NCBI GenBank assembly: GCA_016098155.1
Contig: JAAAJB010000035.1
Location: 45,776-109,775 of the forward strand
Length of the DNA stretch: 64,000 bases
Reading direction: 5' to 3'
From: Actinomortierella ambigua
Lineage: Eukaryota > Mortierellomycota > Mortierellomycetes > Mortierellales > Mortierellaceae
The notes beneath the pieces were generated by a model. It did not search any database. It was not told where the DNA came from and saw nothing but the letters and a program-made list of their open reading frames with translations. Of the stretch, positions 54,657 through 64,000 are shown piece by piece; positions within the stretch are counted from its first letter, which is position 1; each line of letters begins with the position of its first letter. The position numbers and the translations under genes are program-made.

Positions 54657-57600
54657 ATGGATTTAGTGCAGCCTAAACCTTTACTCCCCGTAAGAAGAAA
54701 GCTAGACCTCTGCAATGTGAGCTGCGCCAAAATCAAAACAGAAAAAAGTGTCGCTCACCTCTCGCTGTTTGGGTCACCGGTCATAGCACAAACTACTCAC
54801 CCTGGGAAAAACACTCGGGAGCGGCCCCTTTGGATCTGTCTATGAAGCTCAATGGGCAAACCAGCCCTGTGCGGCCAAGGTGCTCTTTCTCAGCCAAGGT
54901 GATTACCACCAACGTGCCATCCAAAGGGAGATCGCCATAGTCAAAAGGCTGCGCCACCGTCACGTAATCCAATTTTACCGCGTTCACGAACAAAACGACC
55001 GTATCTACCTCCTCATGGAGCTGGCCGAGAAGGGGAGTCTCTCCCGAGCCATTATCAGTGGCGAGATTGACACTAATGACTGGTCAACCAAGATTCGGCT
55101 CGCGAATGAGATTGCCCGCGGTCTTTCCTACATCCATCAAGAAGGAGTCCTCCATCGTGACCTCAAGAGTGCGAACGTGCTTTTGACCAAGCACATGGAG
55201 GCCAAGCTGGCTGACTTTGGGCTGGCCACGATCCGGTCAATGGTTGACACTTCGTTCGAGGCCAGTGGTCCAATGAATATGGCTATGGGGTCAATTCGAT
55301 GGATGGCACCAGAGCTCCTGCTTGCTGACGGGCCGCAGTACTCGTCCAAGTCGGACGTGTTTTCCCTTGGAGTGGTGATGTGGGAGATGGCAGCCAACTC
55401 CACACGACCATTTAAAGCTCGAAACGAAGCACTGGTCGCTCTCGTAGTCAAAGAAGGCCAACGCGAGACATTGCCTGATGACACACCGACTGACTATCGC
55501 TCTTTCGTAGAGCGCTGTTGGCACCAGGATCCTATGCAGCGACCCGAGGCCATGGATTTAGTTCTGGAGCTCGATGAGTCGACAGAAGGGGACACTGACG
55601 ACGAGACGAATATCACATTTGATTTCAGCTCGAGCGACATTGACGAGACGAATATCCCAATTGATTTGAGCTCGAGCTACAGTGACGAGACAAGCGATTC
55701 AGAGGTCCATGACGAAGATCAAGATTCAATTAGACGGCACACGAGCGCTGAGGATTATAACGACTATACTGGTCGTCTGCCAGAAACGGATGATGACGTG
55801 GTTGCACATATGTGCACGACTGCCAGACTGGGGAATTTGGAGGCACAGCTGTTTCTCGCATGGATCTATGATCATGGTCGAGGTATCGAGAAGAGTGAGC
55901 AGAATGCATTCTGGTGGTATCGTCGCCTGGCTTCTCAAGGATCTGCGGTCGCACAGACTCGTGTTGCTCAGATGTACGAGCTTGGCCGAGGTGTTGACGC
56001 GAGTGATGAGGAGGCTGCATCTTGGTATCTGAGAGCCGCCCAGGGAGGCGACGCAGAAGCACAGTATAGGATTAGCATGATGTACGCCTCTGGTCGTGGT
56101 GTCGACGAAGACGACGGTGAAGCAGCGTTATGGTGTGGTGTCGCGGCGCGCCAGGGACACAGTGATGCACAACTTACACTGTGGCAATGGTACTCTCTTG
56201 GTCGTGGGATGGAGCAGAGCGATGTCAAGGCAACCTTGTGGCTCGGCAAGGCAGCACAACAAGGGAGTATGGCAGCACAACTTCACCTTGGGATGCTATA
56301 CTGTAATGGAGAGGGAGTTGAGCAGAGCGACATGGAGACTGTCAAATGGCTCACTAAGGCAGCAATCCAAGGCAGTGTTGAGGCACAACTCAACCTTGGA
56401 TTGCTCTACGACCAGGGTCGGGGGACTGAGCAGAGCGATGTCGAGGCGACTAGGTGGTTCATCATGGCCGCAGACCGAGGGCGTGTAGAAGCGCAATTCA
56501 TTGCTGGGCTGAGGCATGTAGAGGGACGAGGAGTTGAACAGAGCTACGTCGAGGCGGTCAAGTGGTTCACCAAGGCGGCGGACGAAGGCAATGCAGACGC
56601 ACAACGCAGCCTTGGGGTGATGTATGAACAAGGACATGGAGTCGATCAAAGCGATGCCGAGGCGGCCAAGTGGTACCTCAAGGCAGCAGAACAAGGAGAT
56701 GTGATGGTGCAAACTCACCTTGGAATGATGTATCTGGAAGGACGAGGGGTGGAGCGGAGGCACAACTACGCACTCAAGTGGCTCACCAGAGCAGCAGAAC
56801 AAGGAGACGCCGTAGCACAGTTTCACCTTGGACAGATGTATCTCAAAGGACAAGGTGTTGAGCATGACAATGTTGAGGCAGCAACGTGGTTCACCTTCAG
56901 TGCAGAACGAGGATCCTTGGAGGCACAGCTTACCCTCGCACTTTTGTACCTTCAAGGACAAGGGGTCGAACAGAGCGACAGCGTGGCAATCGTATGGTTC
57001 AGGCAGGCGGCAAAACAAGGGAGTGCGACAGCACAGTCGTACCTTCATCAGATGAACCTCAAAGAGCGAAGGCTTGAGCAGAGTGATTTTAATGGGCCAT
57101 CAAGACCCGTCATGAATGAGAGGCAAAATTCTGCACAAACGCTCTCGCATTGTCAGGGACATGGAGGCTTATTACAGCCCAAGCCTTCGATTGTGGTAAG
57201 GAGGAAACCAGGCCGACACAGTACCATCCGTGTCAAAGAAAATGATGTTGACACTCATTTTTCTGCTCTCTCCCTTGGTGTGGCCTCAGTACTCACTTCT
57301 TGACCTAGGACGGCCGCTAGGAAAAGGCGCCTACGGCTCTGTCCGTGAGGCTCGATGGGGAAACCAACTGTGTGCTGCCAAGTTGTTTTTCCACAGCCAG
57401 TCTGAATTTCACCAACGGGCCATCCAAAAGGAGGCCTCTATTCTCAAGAGCCTCCGCCATCGCCACATCATCCAGTTCTACAGGATCCACCAAGAAAACG
57501 ACCACACCTACCTTGTAATGGAACTGGCAGAGAGGGGGAGTCTTGCAGATGCTATCAATAAGGGTGAGCTCCATGATGGCTGGCTGACCAAGATTCGGAT

Positions 57601-58165
57601 CGCTAGAGAGATTGCTCAAGGTCTTGCCTTCATCCACGAGAAAAAATTCCTCCATTGCGACATCAAAAGTGCGAATGTGCTCCTTACCAAGCAAATGGGG
57701 GTCAAGTTGGTTGACTTTGGATTGGCCAAATCGCAGTCGACGGATAACCCAATACCTGACAGCAGTCATTCAGGGGCCAGGGTAGCAGGGACAACTCGAT
57801 GGGTTGCTCCTGAGATTCTGTTTGCCGAAAAGCCAATTTATTCGAAGAAGTCGGACGTGTATGCGCTCGGAATCGTGATGTGGGAGATGGCGGCCGGCTG
57901 TACGCGGCCATTCAAGCATGAGAAGGACGACGTCGTCGTCGCTCTGGCTGTAAGCAAGGGTACTCGTGAGACCTTCCCAGTCAACACTCCGACACACTAT
58001 CGTGAGTTGGCGGAGACATGCTGGCATGAGGACCCTTTGCTTCGGCCAGAAGCTAGCCAGGTGGCCCAGATCCACGACGTGTCGACCGATGAAGGTGCTT
58101 CTGGCGGTAATACTATCTTTGGTCTCAGTTCCATTCAGTCGGAGCTGAGGAGGCCCGGTGCGTGA
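54657..58165 (+). CDS. Kinase-Sel1-kinase fusion protein (kinase 2 + kinase 3)
   Basis: Exons 54657-54689 (MDLVQPKPLLP), 54787-57195 and 57290-58165, all phase 0, 1105 residues. Kinase 2 (residues ~12-270): LGSGPFGSVYEAQW, CAAKVLF, HRDLKSANVLL, DFGLATIR, RWMAPELL. Then an acidic Asp/Glu/Ser linker, 11 Sel1 repeats plus a partial one (from EAQLFLAWIY to SYLHQM), and kinase 3 (residues ~815-1080): LGKGAYGSVREARW, CAAKLFF, HCDIKSANVLL (HRD Arg replaced by Cys), DFGLAKSQ, RWVAPEILF. The intron at 57196-57289 is the only way kinase 3 gets a frame: its own relic ATG (57162) is out of phase. If the intron is retained, translation stops at 57303 (849 residues, kinase 2 + Sel1 only). Cytosolic signalling kinase family; partners unknown. 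Confidence 0.72.
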
Positions 58166-58455
58166 GAGGATTGTGCATCCTCTCCCAAAAAGTCGCTCGG
58201 CAACCTCACCCGAGCTGTCAAGAGTTACATCCGGTCATGAATCGCTTTCCTCGCGAGCCTATAGTATAGTCCTATCGATACTAAAACTCTTCAGTATCGT
58301 GGTTTAGTGATTATAAAGATTATTTGTGCCACTAAAGTGGTTCAATGAATCCTCTTCGGCAACTGGCCACTCACGGATGGGTTTGCGTACCGCGCGGAAG
58401 TCAGAGTAAGATGTAGACGAGATGGGAGGAAGCTTGCAGCAAAAAATCAAGCTCT
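58166..58455. other. Intergenic between convergent kinase genes
   Basis: 290 bp containing the 3' ends of both genes; A/T-rich at 58300-58325. No gene. Confidence 0.4.
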
Positions 58456-61194
58456 TTATTGTCTCTGAAGGAACTCCATCCTTCGCTGTGAGTCCGTGTG
58501 GCCCTGTGCTGCGGCCATCCTGTACCATGCAAGCGCTTGGCCCTTGTCCATATAAGCGCCTCGACCACGTTCGTAGAGCCGCCCGAGATTGTGCTGGGCT
58601 GCCACATAACCTTTCTCGGCTCCAATGCGATTCACCTCAACAGCATCAGAATCGCTGCATGGTGTCCATCGATCGGGTGATGTGAGCCACTTGACATGAA
58701 AGTGTGCACCTGGATATCCTTTGTCATTCGCTCTGGTGAACAAATCGAGTGCGTGATCGTCACTTGCCTGAACACCAAAGCCAAGTTCATACATCGAAGC
58801 AAGATTTCCGTGGCCATATACGTTATCCTGAGCTGAGCTTCTTTTGTACCATTCCACAGCTATTTTATCGTCTTGCTTGACGACTTGACCCAAGTCATAC
58901 ATCCAGCCAAGGTTGCTCTGTGCTAATGGATTCCCTCCGCTAGCCGCCATGCTGTACCACATGAGCGCCTCGACATCGCTCTGTTCGACACCCCGGCCAC
59001 TCCTGTACATTACTCCAAGGTTGTTCTCTGCCATTGGATTCCCTTGCCTGGCCGCCTTGCTGAACCACCTGACCGCCTCGACATCGCTCTGTTTGACGCC
59101 TAGACCGTTCATATACATCAGTCCAAGATTGCACTGTGCCATTGGATTCCCTTGGCTGACCGCCTTGGTGTACCATTTGACCGCCTCGACGTCGCTCTGC
59201 TCGACGCCCCGACCATTCCTGTACATCAATCCAAGGTTGTTCTGTCCTGTTGGACTTCCTTGGATGGCCGCCTTGCTGAACCATTTGACCGCCTCGATAT
59301 CGCTTTGTTGAACGCCCCGACCATTCATGTACATTAATCCGAGGTTGTTCTGTGCCATCGGACTCCCTTGGCTGGCCGCCTTGGTATACCACCAGACCGC
59401 CTCGATATCTCTCTGCTCAACGCCTCGACCAGTCTCGTTCATCCATCCAAGATTGTACTGTGCATTTGGATTCCCTTGCCTGGCCGCCTTGGTATACCAT
59501 TTGACCGCTTCGACATCGCTCTGTTCGACACCTCGACCAGTCTCATACATCCATCCAAGATTGTTCTCTGCAATTGGATTCCCTTGGCTCGCTGCCTCGG
59601 TGTACCACCGGAACGCATCGACATCACTCTGTTCGACACCATGACCAGTCTCGTACATCCATCCAATGTTGAACTGTGCGCTCGAGTCCCCTCTTTCCGC
59701 CGCCTGAATCTCAGCTCTCGCTTCGACTCTGTCCTGGCTGGTGTCTAGCACATTCGTCACGATTCCGCGACTAGACTCCATGGCCGCTGGTTGCTTTCGC
59801 GACGTTGTACGAAACCAACTCTCGTCAACCGGATCGTGCTCTACCGATTGCGAAGCACCATGAAAGGCAATGTCGACTCTACCATGCAGATCTGATCTTC
59901 TTTGTTCCCTCGCTTGTTTATGCCACCTGGCTGCTTCACCGTCGCTCTGCCATGTACCTCGACCTTGGGCGTACATGTCGCCCACACGATCCATGGCATC
60001 GAGATGACCTTGCTGTGCTGCTCGAAGATACCAAACAAAGGCCATTTCGTTGTCCTTGGGAACACCCCGATTGCCAGTGTCGTACATCTCTGCAAGAGAC
60101 ACTTGTGCATCAACGTCATTGAGCGCCGCCATGCGACTCAGACTGACAAACTCCATGAGTGGCTGGGCGGCTCTCGACTCTTCAGACACCCAAGACGCCG
60201 GGGACGAGACCTCCGAGGCTATGCCTTGGTCCTGTGAATAGTTGGTCGACGCTGGACTTGAGACGTCGGGAGTAATAGCACCCCGGCGCCTCGAGGAGGC
60301 ATCATCCACGATGATCACTGTATGAGCATCGGGTCGGTCGGATGGGCCTTGCATCCAACACAGGTGAACCCAATGCTGGTAGATGACGGGTGTCTCATCG
60401 GGTAGCTGCTCACGTCGGCCACTCTCAACAGCCTGCGCCACCACATAGTTGTTGCTCATGGTCCTGAAGGGGAGAGTGCACATGGCTGCCATCTCCCACA
60501 GCACCATCCCCAACGCGTACATGTCCGACTTGGTGGTGTATCGAGGTCGCTCTGAGAGAACCAACTCTGGTGCCAACCATCGGACCGTGCCTCGCACGAC
60601 CTCGGTCGAATGACCTCCACTGGAGGTCTTGACCACCGCAAGTCCAAAGTCACAGAGCTTGGCCTCCATGAGCCCTGTGAGAAGCACATTGTCGCTCTTG
60701 AGATCTCGATGGAGGATGCCTTCGTGATGGATGTACGCTAGACCATGGGCAATCTCCTGTGCTATCCGATTCTTGACATGCCAGCCAGTCACGCGCGAAT
60801 CCTCGATGGCTTGCTTGAGACTGCCGCCTTCGGCAAAGTCCATGATCAGAGAGATCTCGTTGCCATAACGATGTACGCCATAGTACTGGATGATATAGCG
60901 GTATCGAAGGTGTTTGAGTAAGCCAATCTCCTGTTCGATGGTTACGGCCTCGTCTGTGGTGTGTTGATGGAGCCGAAACTTCTTGATGGCAGCCTTGCGC
61001 GTGTTGTAGCGGCCCATGAACACGACACCGTACATACCAGCACCGATGAATTCTCCTATCTCTAACACATCCTAGTGGAGAGGAAGTGCGTTAGTACCCG
61101 TGGCGAAAGAGAAGGGGGGGGGAGGCTGGAGTTGGTGGCAGTCGGGTATACCAGCCGGGTATATGCTTACTGGTGTGGTGTTTCCAGAGTTCAT
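58456..61194 (-). CDS. TKL-like protein kinase with long Sel1 array (kinase 4)
   Basis: Exon 1 61194-61171 (MNSGNTTP) and exon 2 61071-58456, phase 0, 879 residues. The first exon has eight codons, as in kinase 1. Kinase domain residues ~10-270: IGAGMYGVVF, AAIKKF, HRDLKSDNVLL, DFGLAVV, RWLAPELV. Two Sel1 repeats (AQVSLAEMY...), a linker of about 60 residues, then about eleven further Sel1 repeats; the eight from AQFNIGWMY onward are strikingly similar to each other (E-x-GRGVEQSDVEAVKWYTKA). All catalytic residues are intact. The stop TAA lies inside an AATAAA (minus strand, 58455-58460), so the poly(A) signal overlaps the stop codon. Kinase 1 is the closest paralogue in the window. Confidence 0.87.
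58900..59680 (-). repeat. ~108-bp coding tandem repeats (Sel1 units)
   Basis: About seven units of 108 bp in a row within kinase 4, with high DNA similarity visible in shared pieces such as CATTGGATTCCCTTG and GACCGCCTCGACATCGCTCTG on the plus strand. Silent sites are shared too, which suggests recent unit duplication or gene conversion. Confidence 0.75.
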
Positions 61195-61339
61195 TCTGCA
61201 GAGAAATGTGAACCAAGTGTCCAAATGACGGTGTGCGGATGAGAAAAAACTGAATGAGATGGCAATGAGAGAGGTAGATGAACTGTGAATGAACGATTCC
61301 TTACTGTTTCTCACCCCTTTCTTGTGTTCACAAACAAAA
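61195..61339. promoter_or_regulatory. Promoter/leader of kinase 4
   Basis: Short region upstream (minus orientation) of the 61194 ATG before retroelement debris begins. No clear TATA box. Confidence 0.35.
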
Positions 61340-62070
61340 GGATGGGATCATTGCAGCCAAAGCATGTCCTCCGCCTGCAAAATTGCCTAGTACTTGTCAT
61401 GCAACAATGCAGCTGGTGTCTATCGGTCCATCGACGCCGAATACTCAATAGTGGAATGGTGGGCGTCAACAAAGGTGCTCCGGATCTGCAGAGGTGCGAC
61501 ACTATCGGATCATAAACTCATTTGGGATTGGCCTTTAGATGAGGATAAGGATGGCGATGGCCCTCCGATAGAGTGGAATGTACGATTTACATTGGCTGCC
61601 AGAGTGGTGGAGACGCCGATTCATCATGAATAGCTCCAGGCTCACACATATGGGAGGTAGCGGTCAGCAGGTGGGGATAACAGGGAGCCAACATCAGCAC
61701 ACGCTACACGTCGCCAATCCGCAACAATGGCTAATAAGAACCACCTCTACACACTCAGCGCGTCCCCGTCACTCACTAGGACAAAGCACGTATTGATGTC
61801 CCTGCAGCATTCTACAGCACAGTCTGATGGGTCTATGGCACGCTTAAAAGTCTCGACAAGGCCCACTCAGCACTCGGACAAGACGAATAAGCCAGAGTGG
61901 CGACAAAATCGCAGTTGATGCTCTACGCAGATGGCTAGCAATCCCGAGGAGAAGCTCTCAACTACTCGCCCACCGCGATTCAAACTCGACAGCGCGGCCC
62001 CCCTTCCACTGCGCTCAAAAGGCCATTCAGACCTGAACACAGTGGCAAAGGGCGAGTTAGTGGCGCTGGG
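61340..62070 (+). mobile_element. Non-LTR retroelement debris (endonuclease end and S block)
   Basis: 61395-61600 codes SIVEWWASTKVL...GATLSDHKLIW, like the end of an AP-type endonuclease of LINE elements (S-x-ID/E-x-W-x-S ... SDHK). 61900-62060 matches the S blocks at 13.6 and 30.3 kb and codes LRRWLAIPRRSSQLL. Stops and frameshifts throughout. This links the S block to a retroelement and supports the reading of the L blocks as debris. Confidence 0.45.
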
Positions 62071-63029
62071 TCATTTCGGTCATGTGACCGAATGAGGCCT
62101 CAGATTCGTCTTGCACGGGCAGCATCATTTTTTTACTCCCACTTGATATGTCTGTATACAGATTCCCCATTTTAACCACGCGGATCACCTGCCCCCCCCC
62201 CGCTATTACTGTTAAGCACCCACTTTTTTTTCCAAAGCAAGTGAGCAGCGTCGTTGGGAAAAGTCAAGGGGCATCAGAGCTTCAAAACGAAAGAAAGTGG
62301 TAGACTTCTGCAAGACAGAGTCGCAAAAAGGCTCCTTTGGCATCTGAGATCGAGTCGTTTCGGAAGGGGAGCCATGAATGATAGCCCTCATTTTTTTTTG
62401 GAACCACGCTCATTCTGAGAAGAAAGCATACATTATCATAAGGGAGTCCCGCCACCCGAGCGAGTGCTGCACCTTTTTTTGCACGTTGACACGATGCGAA
62501 CTGTGCTGGCTCTGAATATTCACGCTAACATAGGTGCCACGAGTAGGCGACCAAAGTCATGAAGCTGATGCTTGATCTGCAGTCGCTTCCTAGATGTCTC
62601 GTTGTCATCTCTCAATAGTACATGGCTTGTTCCTCTCAAGACCGGGCTCCTGGTGTAGAGCGGATCCAGCGCCGAAACCGGCCCTATGATGTGCGGCGTG
62701 ATGGTGTTTGTAGAAGTACCAACATAGGTGGGTTTTGGTCATGTTGATCAACTCGCAAGCGCCATGGCTCCCAGTGATGCGCCACGATGCCACGATCAAG
62801 CTAATGAGACCTGGCGACGCTTACGAGAGATAGACCAACTTTTCTCGCGGAAGAACCGGGTGTTCAGATTGCTGTGCTGTGGAGGGGAACATTTTTTAAG
62901 GGGGATGGGAAGAGGGCCAGCAATGAGAGTTTCATTTAGTGGCACCTTTTGTTGACGTGGAAAAATGAAGGAGAGCGATTGTTCTCTGGCACTGAGAGAG
63001 CGAGGGAGTCATTTAGGTCTTATTATTTT
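62071..63029. other. Intergenic, no gene seen
   Basis: Several homopolymers (C10 at 62192-62201, T9 at 62225, T10 at 62391). Contains the 3' flank of the GT17 gene. Confidence 0.4.
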
Positions 63030-64000
63030 TTACACTAGAGATGGATAGTCTTCAGGGACGTCGAGAAAGCTGGCGTTGGGGACTTTGTAGCGATGGGTCA
63101 AGTAGGCAAACCTGTCGGGATGGTCGGTGACGAACTTGGGCACGTCGATTGGCGGACCAACATAGCTGTATTTTTCGTTGCGGAGAAAAAGGTCCTTGCC
63201 TTGCTGAACATATTTTATGATCCAATTGTTTTCCATGAAGAATTCGGCGTTGTGTTCTGCGTGGGAATAGGAAGCCGCTTTGCTGCGAACGAGTGAAATC
63301 TTACTAAAGCACCAAGAACAATGCCAGCAGCCATTCTCGACAAGGTTAGGTACGATATCCTGGTGGGCGAACCCTCGTATACGAATCCCGACATTTGGCC
63401 AGTCCTCCCACAACGGCTTGTTGAACACACGTAGCCCCTTGTCGTTGAGCTCGACCGGCTCGTCCGAGTTGGGATCAACCCCTGTAGCTGCCGGCTGAAA
63501 CTGTACTAGGACTGGACCCTTGAGGGGCTCGGCACGCTTGAACTCAAAAGAGTAGTAGAAGACTTCGCAATGGATGACCCTCGTTTGCAACTCGGTATTG
63601 TTCCCTTTCTCAGGCGATGACGACGACGCTGACGGTGACGATGCCTTGATCTCGGCCAGCGTGGAGGCTCGTGGGAGCTCGTCAATATCAGAATGCATGA
63701 TCCAGTCACCCGGCGATGGCTGGAAGCTCTGAAGGGCCATCTGTACGCCCTTGTTGCGAAGGTAGGACTCGATGGCCCAAGGACCGTCACCCCCGATCCT
63801 TTTGTTGCGCGCTTCCTCGGCCTCTGTGATGTTGGGGACGACAATATGAAGCACGCGGTCCATGAATCGAGCAAAAGCTTTGTCGCGCGATGCCTGCTGG
63901 AAATGTAAAGGTTTGAACCCACGCTGAAAGGTTTGCTCCGACTCAATAACTACAAACACGTCGACAACTTTATCAAGTTCGTTCATCCGGATCTCGAGCA
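63030..64000 (-). CDS. Family 17 glycosyltransferase (GnT-III-like), 5' part outside window
   Basis: Minus strand, open from the window edge (LEIRMNELDKVVD) to a stop at 63030; about 322 residues visible. Blocks: MNELDKVVDVFVVIESEQTF, KPLHFQ, GPWAIESYLRN, GDWIMHSDIDELPR (the acidic D-x-D-E motif) and, near the end, CWHCSWCF...WIIKYVQQGKDLF. These fit the GT17 family (known: beta-1,4-mannosyl-glycoprotein beta-1,4-N-acetylglucosaminyltransferase in animals; role in fungi unclear). A Ser-rich insert (residues ~115-135) is present. The N-terminal membrane anchor expected for a Golgi enzyme would lie beyond 64000. Confidence 0.85.
   Translation of the reverse strand, partial: LEIRMNELDKVVDVFVVIESEQTFQRGFKPLHFQQASRDKAFARFMDRVLHIVVPNITEAEEARNKRIGGDGPWAIESYLRNKGVQMALQSFQPSPGDWIMHSDIDELPRASTLAEIKASSPSASSSSPEKGNNTELQTRVIHCEVFYYSFEFKRAEPLKGPVLVQFQPAATGVDPNSDEPVELNDKGLRVFNKPLWEDWPNVGIRIRGFAHQDIVPNLVENGCWHCSWCFSKISLVRSKAASYSHAEHNAEFFMENNWIIKYVQQGKDLFLRNEKYSYVGPPIDVPKFVTDHPDRFAYLTHRYKVPNASFLDVPEDYPSLV

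Noticed and set aside
57162..57195. Independent start of kinase 3 (MEAYYSPSLRL)
   Set aside because: This frame leaves phase 2 at the donor and meets a stop after splicing; only the upstream Sel1 frame joins kinase 3.

Overview
The window is eukaryotic nuclear DNA from a filamentous fungus. Genes carry several short introns (mostly about 80-190 nt, GT-AG) and lie on both strands. The core genes are typical fungal ones: a Num1/ApsA-type cortical anchor, Did2/CHMP1, a Kre9/Knh1-like GPI protein, ALG6, tafazzin and an NDR kinase. Kinases joined to long Sel1 arrays, clustered small cysteine-rich secreted proteins and a remnant of a gene type I associate with Mucoromycota point to that group, with a Mortierella-like fungus most likely. 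This placement is inference; there is no rRNA or mitochondrial sequence to test it.

Layout. 0-10 kb: a 5'-truncated Num1/Mcp5-type PH coiled-coil protein and a DDHD-domain phospholipase, both +. 10-36.5 kb: a gene-poor, repeat-rich island. It holds five copies (one broken) of a 10-cysteine secreted protein (family A), two intact and two decayed copies of a second 10-cysteine protein (family B) and two copies of a third Cys-rich small protein (family C), all on the minus strand. They are separated by recurring blocks: L, which looks like the 3' end of a dead non-LTR retroelement, and R, of unknown nature. A Sel1-repeat kinase at 21.2-23.35 kb and a frameshifted CRN-effector-like pseudogene at 31.4-32.1 kb sit inside the island.

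36.9-53.2 kb is gene-dense: tafazzin (-) and Did2/CHMP1 (+) share a short divergent promoter, followed by an unrecognised low-complexity protein (+), an NDR-family AGC kinase with a CRIB-like motif (+), a GPI-anchored Kre9/Knh1-like protein (+), ALG6 (-) and a kelch-type membrane protein (-). 53.8-61.2 kb is a second Sel1-kinase cluster: a decayed kinase fragment, an apparent kinase-Sel1-kinase fusion gene and a large Sel1 kinase on the opposite strand. 61.3-62.1 kb carries more retroelement debris, and the right edge holds a 5'-truncated family 17 glycosyltransferase.

The two accessory systems stand out. Family A keeps its signal peptide, TATA element and 5' leader intron while the mature part varies around fixed cysteines, the pattern of a diversifying secreted effector or defence-peptide family. 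The Sel1 kinases form a birth-and-death family with intact, decayed and fused members within 8 kb.

Cautions. Exon borders were set by hand from splice motifs and reading-frame phase. Percent identities were not computed. The NDR kinase locus has sequence problems near homopolymers, and a 10-N gap lies just upstream of it.
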